In this document: positions 17,542 to 23,793 of the stretch, one piece after another
Position numbering within the stretch: position 1 is the first letter of the stretch
How the letters are laid out: the number at the start of each line of letters is the position of its first letter
Virus record (IMG/VR): IMGVR_UViG_3300025102_000257
Location: 1-25,558 of that record
Length of the DNA: 25,558 nucleotides
Direction: 5' to 3' (one strand)
Source: a virus
Position numbers and translations under genes: made by a program
Notes under the pieces: generated by a model
Seen by the model: only the letters and a program-made list of their open reading frames with translations
Databases searched by the model: none
Told to the model about the DNA's origin: nothing

Positions 17542-17821
17542 TACCTAACCGTTTTCTTAATCCTACATGTGAAATGTATCTGTTGGTATTTGCACTCAAC
17601 CAGTTCGCTACTTCACGGTAGGAATATTGATTTACATGCTTCCTTGCTTTCTCTAGCAAGTCTAGTTCAGTCTGTATAGGGTCAAGAAGGTCGGGGTCTT
17701 CTTCGTTTACTTTGTATCCAAAAGGTACAGTCCTAGCAATGCGAGGTATCTGCACCCATACGTTTTCTTCTTTAATGTCGGTGGGCTGTGGCAGTTTCCA
17801 CTTGCCTATGCTTCTAGTCAT
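17420..17821 (-). CDS. HTH-like DNA-binding protein upstream of terL
   Basis: The 133-residue basic protein has YSYREVANWLSANTNRYISH (about 66-85), which resembles the helix-turn-helix tail of serine resolvases and other small DNA-binding proteins. A charged helix follows (RKNQARSLRKWAEYAEKAIA). Proteins with this pattern are often found just before terminase large genes in marine phages. It could recognise packaging DNA or assist the small terminase, but a regulatory role is also possible. The 3' end overlaps terL by 122 bp in a different frame, and its start overlaps the stop of the preceding gene (ATGA). Function remains inferred. Confidence 0.72.
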   Translation of the reverse strand: MTRSIGKWKLPQPTDIKEENVWVQIPRIARTVPFGYKVNEEDPDLLDPIQTELDLLEKARKHVNQYSYREVANWLSANTNRYISHVGLRKRLGNEKHRKNQARSLRKWAEYAEKAIAKAKALEEERVGSKANG

Positions 17822-18180
17822 TTGTTTCTACGGTTGTCTACTGTTGAAAGAACCATACCACCTTTACGATAGTCTTGTTTACCACTTGCAGTTTTTGACT
17901 TACGGTATTTATCTGTTTCAATTCCCGCTTTTGCCACCAGTGACAAGTCTGCATCGTTGGCTAATCTTTTTCCGTAAAAACTAGCAATGTCTTTATAGTC
18001 TGTAAAAGACAGAGGTTTTGACATACTGTCTGAAGAAAAACTTTTTTTATAAGAGTTGTAATCGTCCTTAGATACCGTTTCTCCATGTTTTTCTTTATAG
18101 GCATCTGCTTTTTTTTGTGTTGCTTTTTCCACTGATTTATCTTGTGGAAGTTGTGTTTTTCTTTCGTCTAAATTTGTCAT
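17818..18180 (-). CDS. Hypothetical hydrophilic protein with KGGMV motif
   Basis: This 120-residue protein is very hydrophilic, with an N-terminal Lys/Gln/Asp-rich half (KATQKKADAYKEKHGETVSK). A short central helix region (FTDYKDIASFYGKRLANDAD, about 58-77) is followed by a basic C-terminus ending KQDYRKGGMVLSTVDNRRNK. The KGGMV element is one of several copies of this motif in different proteins of the window. Its start overlaps the small terminase stop as TAATG. I do not recognise the family; its place between the two terminase-type genes only suggests a link to packaging or head assembly. Confidence 0.7.
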   Translation of the reverse strand: MTNLDERKTQLPQDKSVEKATQKKADAYKEKHGETVSKDDYNSYKKSFSSDSMSKPLSFTDYKDIASFYGKRLANDADLSLVAKAGIETDKYRKSKTASGKQDYRKGGMVLSTVDNRRNK

Positions 18181-18554
18181 TAGTCATCATCCTCTACAGT
18201 TGCTTTAGGTGGCATAAGCATGACTCCACCTGATGCTTCTACTTGCATCTTCTCAGTTTTTACTAGACCTACACGGTCAAGCAGTTCTTTGGCGGCTACC
18301 ATCTTATCACGAATGCCAAGTTCCGTTGGATCAACCAGTGCGCCTGTCATAGCCATTGCAGCCCGTGGCGCATTACGTGCCATGTACATCTGCGTAGCTT
18401 CTAGTATCTCTTCTTTTAATCCTTTAACAATCTCTGCTGTTCCGCTAGTGTCTGCATAACCTGCCATCTTCTTAGCAGTCACCATGTCCCCACCCGCTTC
18501 ATCAAAAAGAACTGCAAGAAACTTCTGTTGTTTTTCTGTTAGCTGTCTAGCCAT
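18180..18554 (-). CDS. terS: Terminase small subunit
   Basis: The 124-residue protein starts MARQLTEKQQKFLAVLFDEA and has an HTH-like helical region (DMVTAKKMAGYADTSGTAEI, about 23-42). The oligomerisation-type helices follow (VKGLKEEILEATQMYMARNA, then GIRDKMVAAKELLDRVGLVK). This order, including TEKQxxFL and AAKELLDRVGL, matches phage small terminases that bind packaging DNA and feed it to the large subunit. The large subunit lies two genes downstream. The acidic tail (TVEDDD) may contact the large subunit. The start overlaps the lysozyme stop as TAATG. Confidence 0.85.
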   Translation of the reverse strand: MARQLTEKQQKFLAVLFDEAGGDMVTAKKMAGYADTSGTAEIVKGLKEEILEATQMYMARNAPRAAMAMTGALVDPTELGIRDKMVAAKELLDRVGLVKTEKMQVEASGGVMLMPPKATVEDDD

Positions 18555-19039
18555 TATATCTCACCTGTATGCATAGCGTGTGCTAATTTCGTTGCCCTTG
18601 ATTTTACCTGATTTGCCCACCTGCTGTCAAGCATTTCTTTTGCTGCTTCATCAAATTTATTTTCGTGGATAGCTGCCCACATTTTTTTGAACTTGCATAG
18701 CCTTGGTACACCCATATTAAATGCCATGTCCACTAATATAAGCTGACGTACAGCGTCTAACCTGTCTACGCAAGGGTGCGCACGTACCAGTTCTTCTTCG
18801 ACTATCTGCACGTCATTCTCTGCTAAATGCATGGCATCCGCTTCAGTAATACCCTCAGTATGAACAATAGCCATATTAGGTATGTCCATCCAATCTAGTT
18901 CTTCTTTAGTAATGCCACGGTCTTCTAGGTTACGTCCGATACCAATAGTATCAATTCCAAGTGTATCCTGATATACCTGAAGGCGTAAGCCTTCGTGTGT
19001 AATTAGTTTCTTAACTAAATCTTCTTTGTTATATTTCAT
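18554..19039 (-). CDS. T4-type lysozyme (GH24 muramidase), endolysin
   Basis: The 161-residue protein has the catalytic triad spacing of T4 lysozyme: E16 (THEGLRLQVY), D25 and T31 (E-x8-D-x5-T, as E11-D20-T26 in T4). The later MAFNMGVPRLCKFKKMWAAI and SRWANQVKSRATKLAHAM segments match the GH24 C-terminal lobe. It cleaves the glycan strands of peptidoglycan at the end of infection. There is no signal peptide, so export would need a holin; two candidate holin genes lie directly upstream. Its start overlaps the stop of the small membrane protein gene as ATGA. Confidence 0.95.
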   Translation of the reverse strand: MKYNKEDLVKKLITHEGLRLQVYQDTLGIDTIGIGRNLEDRGITKEELDWMDIPNMAIVHTEGITEADAMHLAENDVQIVEEELVRAHPCVDRLDAVRQLILVDMAFNMGVPRLCKFKKMWAAIHENKFDEAAKEMLDSRWANQVKSRATKLAHAMHTGEI

Positions 19040-19239
19040 TTTTCATGTCCCAGCCATACCGCAAATGCACCTGTCATTGCCCCCGTGACTACACTCACCA
19101 GTGCTGACTGTTGTGTTGTCGGGTCTGGAAGAAGCATGAACCATTCCACTACTCTCCACGCTGATATTGACATCATCAGCATCATAAAGCGTGGTAGTAT
19201 CTTCCACTTTAGAAATCTTTCCATTGTCAGTTCTGCCAC
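19036..19239 (-). CDS. Small two-helix membrane protein, holin candidate
   Basis: The 67-residue protein begins with GTG at 19239, which has GCGAGG at good spacing; the ATG at codon 6 lacks a signal. Two hydrophobic segments (about 15-36, LPRFMMLMMSISAWRVVEWF, and 44-62, SALVSVVTGAMTGAFAVWLG) are joined by a short polar loop, and the chain ends in a charged HEK tail. Size, topology and position directly before the lysozyme gene, with overlapping codons, fit a small holin. A second candidate lies just upstream, so which one triggers lysis is open. Confidence 0.75.
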   Translation of the reverse strand: MAELTMERFLKWKILPRFMMLMMSISAWRVVEWFMLLPDPTTQQSALVSVVTGAMTGAFAVWLGHEK

Positions 19240-19296
19240 GATTAATCCTCGCTTGTTCTTCCGTAGTCCTGTTGTGCATATGCCACATATGAAACA

Positions 19297-19680
19297 TTAT
19301 TTCTTTCCAAAGAATTTAGTTGCGCTACGTACTCCAAAAGAAGCGGCAACGATAACTCCCAAGGAATATTGATACCATTCAGGCATTCTGTTGAGTTGGT
19401 CAAAGCCATTCTGTACTATACCTTCCATTCCGGGTATAAACGCTAGTATTAATGGGATGCTGAACAAAATTACTAGCCATTCGTCTTTCCAACTTGATGA
19501 CGAAGAACGAGCCATTTCAATGTCCCAATCAATTTCGCCAGTGGCTTTCTTTTCCATGATAGTCGCTTCAGCTTTAGCTTTTGCAACATTAGCAATTGCT
19601 TTTGCCTTTGTTTGCTCAACTTTGCCATCCATCCAACTCCCTGCTAAATTAGCTAATGGTCCTATTAATAGATTCAACAT
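19297..19680 (-). CDS. 3-TM holin-like protein (gene-transfer-agent holin type)
   Basis: The 127-residue protein has a short hydrophobic N-terminus (LNLLIGPLANLAGSWM), an Ala/Lys-rich amphipathic helix (about 22-48) and two clear membrane segments at about 68-88 (EWLVILFSIPLILAFIPGME) and 103-120 (QYSLGVIVAASFGVRSATKF). The WKDEW box before the first membrane segment and the YxxSLGxIVAASFG ending are the pattern of the GTA-type 3TM holin family. It would permeabilise the inner membrane for the lysozyme encoded two genes downstream. The start overlaps the preceding stop as TAATG. Confidence 0.8.
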   Translation of the reverse strand: MLNLLIGPLANLAGSWMDGKVEQTKAKAIANVAKAKAEATIMEKKATGEIDWDIEMARSSSSSWKDEWLVILFSIPLILAFIPGMEGIVQNGFDQLNRMPEWYQYSLGVIVAASFGVRSATKFFGKK

Positions 19681-19919
19681 TACGTTCTCCTGAATCTTGC
19701 TGTCTTTTTCGCAACACTTTTTGGTTGCTTAACAAATTGTTTGCCCTTACGTGTACCTTCCCTTTTAGCCTTGGTTGTAGCCGCATATTCCTTGGACGAC
19801 AAACTTTTGATAGCGGCTGTCGGTAAATACCGTTCACCAGTTTCACTGGATGGTTTCCCACTCTTTGTTCTCCACTTCTGCTTTGTCCAGTTTTTTAAAC
19901 TCTGCTGTGGTTTTTTCAT
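19680..19919 (-). CDS. Small basic protein (conserved phage hypothetical)
   Basis: This 79-residue protein is strongly basic: about one residue in four is Lys or Arg. Segments LKNWTKQKWRTKSGKPSSET, GERYLPTAAIKSLSSKEYAA and KKTARFRRT form a pattern I recognise from conserved small proteins of marine phages and viruses; I cannot assign a role. Such composition suggests nucleic-acid binding. It overlaps both neighbours by 1-4 bp, so it is made with the holin. Confidence 0.75.
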   Translation of the reverse strand: MKKPQQSLKNWTKQKWRTKSGKPSSETGERYLPTAAIKSLSSKEYAATTKAKREGTRKGKQFVKQPKSVAKKTARFRRT

Positions 19920-20623
19920 TTTAGTTTTTCCCTAATTGACTTCAGTGTTTCTTTCAATGTGGGTTCATCTTTTTCACGGGGGTTATACACACACTGATAT
20001 TCACGAGGACAGAACTCGTTAATTGTCATGGACTCTATAGTGTTATTTGCACCCCTGTATGTACAGATATATTCTGTGTATGGGTTTTCTTTTACTTTAA
20101 TTCTTTCATAGTCAACAAGTCTGCATGTAGTCCACTTTATCTCGTCTGCCCTAGCTTGCTTAGACACAAGGAACATAACAAATGCATAAAGCAGTGCAGA
20201 GGCTAATCCAACCATAACAATCCATGCTACAATCTCTACAAACTTACGTCTGCGTTCTCTCTGCTTATACAGTGTTTCTTGTCTCTGCTTGCGTATCTGG
20301 CCTTCCATACGAACTAGGTCATCCCATTTAGACCTACCCATAGTCAGGCTAATCCACTGCTGTAGTTCGTATCGCTGCGCTGCTGCCTTCTCTTTATTAG
20401 CAAAAGCAGTAATAGCTTCTTCTTCAATACTTGCGCCACTAAATAGCTTCTTGAAGATAGGCGGGTTCTTGGCTTCCTTCTGCGCTTGGTCAATATCACT
20501 TAGCGCACCCATCCAGCGAGACAAGTCACCAGCCATAGACTCGATGTCACGGCCTACCTGCATTCCCTTCTTGATAGCACCGAAAGCAGCCGATGCGGTA
20601 GCCATTGCGCTAATCGGGTCCAT
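19916..20623 (-). CDS. Membrane protein with cytoplasmic coiled coil and Cys-rich exterior
   Basis: The 235-residue protein has a helical N-terminal half, a basic amphipathic stretch (GQIRKQRQETLYKQRERRRK, about 108-127) and one transmembrane segment at about 129-153 (VEIVAWIVMVGLASALLYAF). The C-terminal domain has four cysteines (167, 187, 205, 211) that could form two disulfides if periplasmic. By the positive-inside rule the basic side is cytoplasmic. It lies directly upstream of the basic-protein, holin and lysozyme genes, so a part in lysis such as a spanin-like function is possible, but I see no spanin signature. Confidence 0.75.
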   Translation of the reverse strand: MDPISAMATASAAFGAIKKGMQVGRDIESMAGDLSRWMGALSDIDQAQKEAKNPPIFKKLFSGASIEEEAITAFANKEKAAAQRYELQQWISLTMGRSKWDDLVRMEGQIRKQRQETLYKQRERRRKFVEIVAWIVMVGLASALLYAFVMFLVSKQARADEIKWTTCRLVDYERIKVKENPYTEYICTYRGANNTIESMTINEFCPREYQCVYNPREKDEPTLKETLKSIREKLK

Positions 20624-21709
20624 CTATGCAGCTTCTTCCGCTAGTTCCTCTACAGGGTTTTGTGCAGATACGCCCATCCACTTAGACCATTCCGCGTAGT
20701 AGTGACGCATACCCACCTCATCGTGGATTGTGCCACCTTCGTGTCGTCCGTGCAAGATGTTGCGTGGTTCTGTGCCAGTACGCATTGTAGTCCCTTGACC
20801 AGCTACGCCAATTAAGTCTTCGTGTAGGTTACGCCCGAAAGGTCCCCAAATAGAGTTGTGGTGTTCGATGCGAGTAGCACGGTCTTCTGGACTGTCACTC
20901 TTCAAGCCATATCCACGGAACTCAATCAATACTTTGTTTGGTCCTAGTGGGGTTACGCTATCGCTACGGTAGGCACTGCCTCTAAGATTGAAGTTGAAGC
21001 CGGGGAACAGATCAACCATGTACCACTGATTTGGTGGCAGGTTAGGGAATGACAATTCACCTCTGTCTTCAAAGCCTTCATACTCTTCATATTGCACTGT
21101 AAAGCTAGATACGTTTACGTGTCCATTGTTGAATGGTATGTTCTTACGAGCAAAGTATGCATCGTTGAATCCGGTTACACGATTGTGGTAGTGCATAAAG
21201 TCGTGGTAGAACTCAGAGTTTGTGTCGTGCCACAGTTTGTAGTTTGTATCAATCACTGCCTTGTGGTAGTGGAATACTTCTAGTTCTTCAGCATCAATAG
21301 CACCAGCAATACAATCAAAAGCACCGCCTGTCCATTCTTCTACACTCTGGGTAGGATTAGGGTCAAGTGTTACCCAGACCATGCCGCCATGCTTTACTTC
21401 GCAGTGTAGTTGTGGTTCAACTGTTACAATTGGTGCAGCTACTGTACCAGAGGGAAAATTAAAACCATAATTATGATACGCTTTAACGCCATCTTTGGTA
21501 TTTACTGCAATCACATTTTGACCAGCAATCTGTGCTGTTCTGTAGTTACCTTCGTTACGCATCTCGCTAATGTGACACATTGGAACCCACACTTTAGAGA
21601 ATATCTTTTCTATCTCTTGTTCATATAGGTCTTGGTCAGAGTATATAAGCGAACTGATGTGTTCTATGCTGGGAGTCTTAGTCCACTGTTTATGATTACG
21701 GGGTGGCAT
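20624..21709 (-). CDS. Rieske-type oxygenase alpha-subunit homologue lacking the Rieske ligands
   Basis: The 361-residue protein follows the order of ring-hydroxylating oxygenase alpha subunits: YEQEIEKIFSKVWVPMCHIS (29-48), GNYRTAQIAGQNVIAVNTKD, then WVTLDPNP. The mononuclear iron site is present as E166-x2-H169-x3-H173 in NSEFYHDFMHYH, and D298 in NLHEDLIGV followed by QGTTMRTG. The Cys-x-His and Cys-x2-His pairs that hold the 2Fe-2S cluster are absent; the loop that should carry them (about 76-100, VKAYHNYGFNFPSGTVAAPI) is shortened. Normal electron delivery is therefore not possible, so it may use another donor or have a changed role. Substrate unknown. The start overlaps the preceding stop by 1 bp. 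Confidence 0.85.
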   Translation of the reverse strand: MPPRNHKQWTKTPSIEHISSLIYSDQDLYEQEIEKIFSKVWVPMCHISEMRNEGNYRTAQIAGQNVIAVNTKDGVKAYHNYGFNFPSGTVAAPIVTVEPQLHCEVKHGGMVWVTLDPNPTQSVEEWTGGAFDCIAGAIDAEELEVFHYHKAVIDTNYKLWHDTNSEFYHDFMHYHNRVTGFNDAYFARKNIPFNNGHVNVSSFTVQYEEYEGFEDRGELSFPNLPPNQWYMVDLFPGFNFNLRGSAYRSDSVTPLGPNKVLIEFRGYGLKSDSPEDRATRIEHHNSIWGPFGRNLHEDLIGVAGQGTTMRTGTEPRNILHGRHEGGTIHDEVGMRHYYAEWSKWMGVSAQNPVEELAEEAA

Positions 21710-21939
21710 TAATAAAGTTTTACATCCTCTGGGTTTACATATCTGGGTACACAGTACGCAGTTACTCTATCTTTTGGGTCTACTAGGTATCTGTATTGAT
21801 AGTTACCATATCTCTTAGTAACACGAGAGGCAAAGTAGTTACAATCGTTTATATCACGAAAGTACATATCGCCACTTTCTAGTCTACGTGCATCCCCGGT
21901 TCCCAAGTAAACGAGAAGCAGGAATACATGTGCGGTCAC
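21709..21939 (-). CDS. Small exported protein candidate
   Basis: The 76-residue protein starts with GTG at 21939, overlapping the upstream stop as GTGA. Residues 4-14 (HVFLLLVYLGT) look like the hydrophobic core of a signal peptide with a likely cut near TGDA. The mature part is rich in Tyr/Asp/Arg and has two cysteines (in NDCNYF and AYCVPRY) that could pair in the periplasm. I do not recognise the family. It is co-translated with the Rieske-like gene, but nothing links them functionally. Confidence 0.68.
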   Translation of the reverse strand: MTAHVFLLLVYLGTGDARRLESGDMYFRDINDCNYFASRVTKRYGNYQYRYLVDPKDRVTAYCVPRYVNPEDVKLY

Positions 21940-22220
21940 GACTTATATCCACCACCAGCTTTTTTGTAAGCAGACGCCAGCATTTGGGCTTTTCTTGCTG
22001 ACCACTGACCGGGACCACCACCTTTGCTACCAGCTTTGATACGCTGAAACTGTCGCTTTCTCATTCCGGGCTTAGTATAGTTGCCAGCTTCATTAACTCT
22101 ACTTTTGCTCTTTGGCGCACCACCCGCCGCAAGTTTAACCGTTCCAGTCTGTTTCTTTTTCGCCCTAGCTTGTGGGGCTTTGACTTTTTTAGTGGGGGCT
22201 TTTTTAGAGACACGTGCCAT
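21936..22220 (-). CDS. Lys-rich basic protein, histone-like N-terminus
   Basis: This 94-residue protein has an N-terminal Lys/Ala/Pro tail (MARVSKKAPTKKVKAPQARA) like a histone H1 or H3 tail. A conserved C-terminal block follows (NYTKPGMRKRQFQRIKAGSK, then GPGQWSARKAQMLASAYKKA) that I recognise from many marine phages without a known function. AGGAG lies 6 bases before the ATG. It follows the SET methyltransferase gene by 3 bases, so the lysine-rich tail is an attractive candidate substrate; that link is inference. DNA or RNA binding is likely from charge. Confidence 0.82.
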   Translation of the reverse strand: MARVSKKAPTKKVKAPQARAKKKQTGTVKLAAGGAPKSKSRVNEAGNYTKPGMRKRQFQRIKAGSKGGGPGQWSARKAQMLASAYKKAGGGYKS

Positions 22221-22223
22221 CTC

Positions 22224-22589
22224 CTACTCCTGTTTAGATACTCTGCTTTCCCAATACTCTTCACCGTAGTCGTGAAGTATTTCTTCGCCCTGCTTTATTT
22301 TTTTAAGCGCATAAAATTTAACAAAGCGGTCATCTTGTTCTTCAATGTCCCACTCAGCGTTTGGACTTGCGCTGTGGTTATACACCATAGCGTACCCAAG
22401 TGGAATGTAATACTGTTCCTCATTGATATAAGGAGTGTGTAACATATAGTCATGGAGGATGCAATCATCTCCAAAGTCAGTGTAATCCGCAACCAGATAA
22501 GGACACAACTCAATTGTATCTCCTTGAGTATAGTCCCTATCCGCAAAAACACCAAGTCCATGTATTTTTGAATTTGCAACATATGGCAT
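22224..22589 (-). CDS. SET-domain protein lysine methyltransferase
   Basis: The 121-residue protein is a compact SET domain: the N-terminal SKIHGLGVFADRDYTQGDTI (7-26) gives the SAM-binding GLG turn (G11-L12-G13), NHSASPN (71-77) is the core NHS motif, and GEEILHDYGEEYW (101-113) provides the catalytic-type tyrosine Y108. Cysteines of a post-SET zinc site are absent, as in other short viral SET proteins such as the chlorella virus enzyme that methylates histone H3. It transfers methyl groups from S-adenosylmethionine to lysine. The gene lies between a 47-residue Lys/Met/Gly peptide (TAATG overlap) and a Lys-rich histone-like protein (3-base gap). Confidence 0.9.
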   Translation of the reverse strand: MPYVANSKIHGLGVFADRDYTQGDTIELCPYLVADYTDFGDDCILHDYMLHTPYINEEQYYIPLGYAMVYNHSASPNAEWDIEEQDDRFVKFYALKKIKQGEEILHDYGEEYWESRVSKQE

Positions 22590-22732
22590 TACTTCTTCTT
22601 TGCCATACCGCCGCGCATCATTTTTTTCTTCTTAGCCATCTTAGCCATGCCACCGCCCATCATCTTTTTACGAGCCATACCACCGCCACGCATCTTCTTC
22701 TTCTTAGCCATCTTTGCTTTGCCCATTGCCAT
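22589..22732 (-). CDS. 47-residue Lys/Met/Gly repeat peptide
   Basis: Reverse-strand reading from ATG 22732 gives 47 residues ending at TAA 22589, shorter than usual gene-finding limits. AAGGAG sits about 8 bases upstream of the ATG. The sequence contains 16 Lys, 12 Met and 9 Gly, with repeats of the form MA(K)nM(R)GG(G)M: RGGGM at about 15-19, MGGGM at 25-29, MRGGM at 39-43. The stop overlaps the SET start as TAATG. It is related in style to the KGGMV segments in other proteins here. Its 5' end overlaps the upstream gene by 29 bases. Function unknown; it is a plausible methylation target. Confidence 0.8.
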   Translation of the reverse strand: MAMGKAKMAKKKKMRGGGMARKKMMGGGMAKMAKKKKMMRGGMAKKK

Positions 22733-23249
22733 TTCTTAATCTCCTTCTGTCAATCACTAAAGCGTCATATACGTCTTCCGGAAAGTGTTCATAGTAATTA
22801 GACTTTTCCAGATATAAAGCTGCATCATCTAGTTTAGAAAGTTTCTGAACAAAGACCATACAATAAGATAGGCTGTCGTCCGTAACCTCATCATCGACAA
22901 GGAAATCAAGACCAGCCTCTGTAGCATCATAGTCAGGATGGAACACCATCAAGTGTAAGTCCATACCAACTACAGATGCCAACTCATTTATGCCATCACA
23001 TATACCATCTAGGTATTCCATGTCTGGCAAATCTTCTTCAGCCCATACTACAATGTCGTAGTTATGAACTTCAAATGTACGTATAGATTCTATCAGTCCA
23101 TCAAGTCCAGTATTAATACTGAACACTACCTTGTCATCAGCCCATGCTTTTCTAGCATAGGGGCAAGGCGGTAGACCGTTTAGTTTTGAATTAGGTACTT
23201 CAAGAAAGTCCTTGGACCACTTTCGTATGTCCTGTTCTACAGGATGCAC
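22704..23249 (-). CDS. Conserved phage hypothetical with CPYAR motif
   Basis: The 181-residue protein starts with GTG at 23249, the only usable start after an in-frame TGA. Its N-terminus (IRKWSKDFLEVPNSKLNGLP, then PCPYARKAW) resembles the W...LNxCPFA pattern of DUF1415-type proteins and of unknown marine phage proteins. The rest is an acidic alpha/beta-like sequence (YDIVVWAEEDLPDMEYLDGI, DLHLMVFHPDYDATEAGLDF). A basic tail (VIDRRRLRNGNGQSKDG) overlaps the Lys/Met/Gly peptide gene. Cysteine and histidine residues could bind metal, but no catalytic motif is clear. Confidence 0.72.
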   Translation of the reverse strand: MHPVEQDIRKWSKDFLEVPNSKLNGLPPCPYARKAWADDKVVFSINTGLDGLIESIRTFEVHNYDIVVWAEEDLPDMEYLDGICDGINELASVVGMDLHLMVFHPDYDATEAGLDFLVDDEVTDDSLSYCMVFVQKLSKLDDAALYLEKSNYYEHFPEDVYDALVIDRRRLRNGNGQSKDG

Positions 23250-23251
23250 CG

Positions 23252-23491
23252 CTATACGTCAAATCCCATTTTAAGTACAGCTTGTTTTCCTTTATCTGTG
23301 GAGGCCAGTTTACGCAAACCTTTGTTTGGCAACTTGTCAGTAACATTACCACCACCAGAATACATATGCTTTTTACCATTGGCTGTACCACCCATTGCCA
23401 TCTCAGCCTTCTTCATTTTCTTCAGCTTACTCTTGGGCATAGAACCAATACCGATTGACACAACCATTACGTCATCTTTATTTTTAGCCAT
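23252..23491 (-). CDS. Small basic protein with GG-rich repeat motif
   Basis: The 79-residue protein has a hydrophobic/charged start (MAKNKDDVMVVSIGIGSMPK), then a Lys/Met-rich stretch (SKLKKMKKAEMAMGGTANGK). A GGGNV segment and a small helical end (NKGLRKLASTDKGKQAVLKM) follow. MAMGGTANGKKHMYSGGGNV belongs to the KGG/GGM motif group of this window. The start overlaps the preceding stop as TAATG. Function unknown. An alternative reading frame inside it encodes a lipoprotein-like peptide, noted separately. Confidence 0.75.
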   Translation of the reverse strand: MAKNKDDVMVVSIGIGSMPKSKLKKMKKAEMAMGGTANGKKHMYSGGGNVTDKLPNKGLRKLASTDKGKQAVLKMGFDV

Positions 23492-23793
23492 TAGTATTTT
23501 CCTTTTTTAGATTTGGGACTAGACTTTGTACTACCACCTGCTCCACCCCATAGAGTACGACATGCCCAGTACCGTGCCGATAGTTTATCATTAGCTGTGT
23601 CACACTTATGCCTAGCACGAAATGACTTACGAGCTGCAGCGCTATAGTTGTGACCATAGCCTGTAGCACCGAAGTGAATTAGTTTTATCTTGTCACCATC
23701 CTTGGCAAGAACCATCTTCTTCTTACCTTCACGGTTTGACTTAATAGGTTTGTTATAACCGGGGAAAGTAGTGCCACGATATTCTACACTCAT
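23491..23793 (-). CDS. Small basic protein with RARHKCD...ARYWACR motif
   Basis: The 100-residue protein carries KLIHFGATGYGHNYSAAARK then SFRARHKCD and KLSARYWACRTLWGG at about 57-83. I recognise this Cys/Arg/Trp pattern (RARHxCD... KxxAxYWxCR) from short proteins of marine phages and giant viruses; its function is unknown to me. The two cysteines (C64 and C77) with His and Asp could form a small metal or disulfide site. The C-terminal tail is Lys/Ser-rich and may bind DNA. ATGA overlap with the upstream gene shows coupling. Confidence 0.82.
   Translation of the reverse strand: MSVEYRGTTFPGYNKPIKSNREGKKKMVLAKDGDKIKLIHFGATGYGHNYSAAARKSFRARHKCDTANDKLSARYWACRTLWGGAGGSTKSSPKSKKGKY

Noticed and set aside
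19043-19297. 84-codon minus-strand frame overlapping the holin candidate
   Set aside because: Its composition is polar and patternless, whereas the overlapping GTG-start frame has two membrane segments and a good ribosome-binding site.
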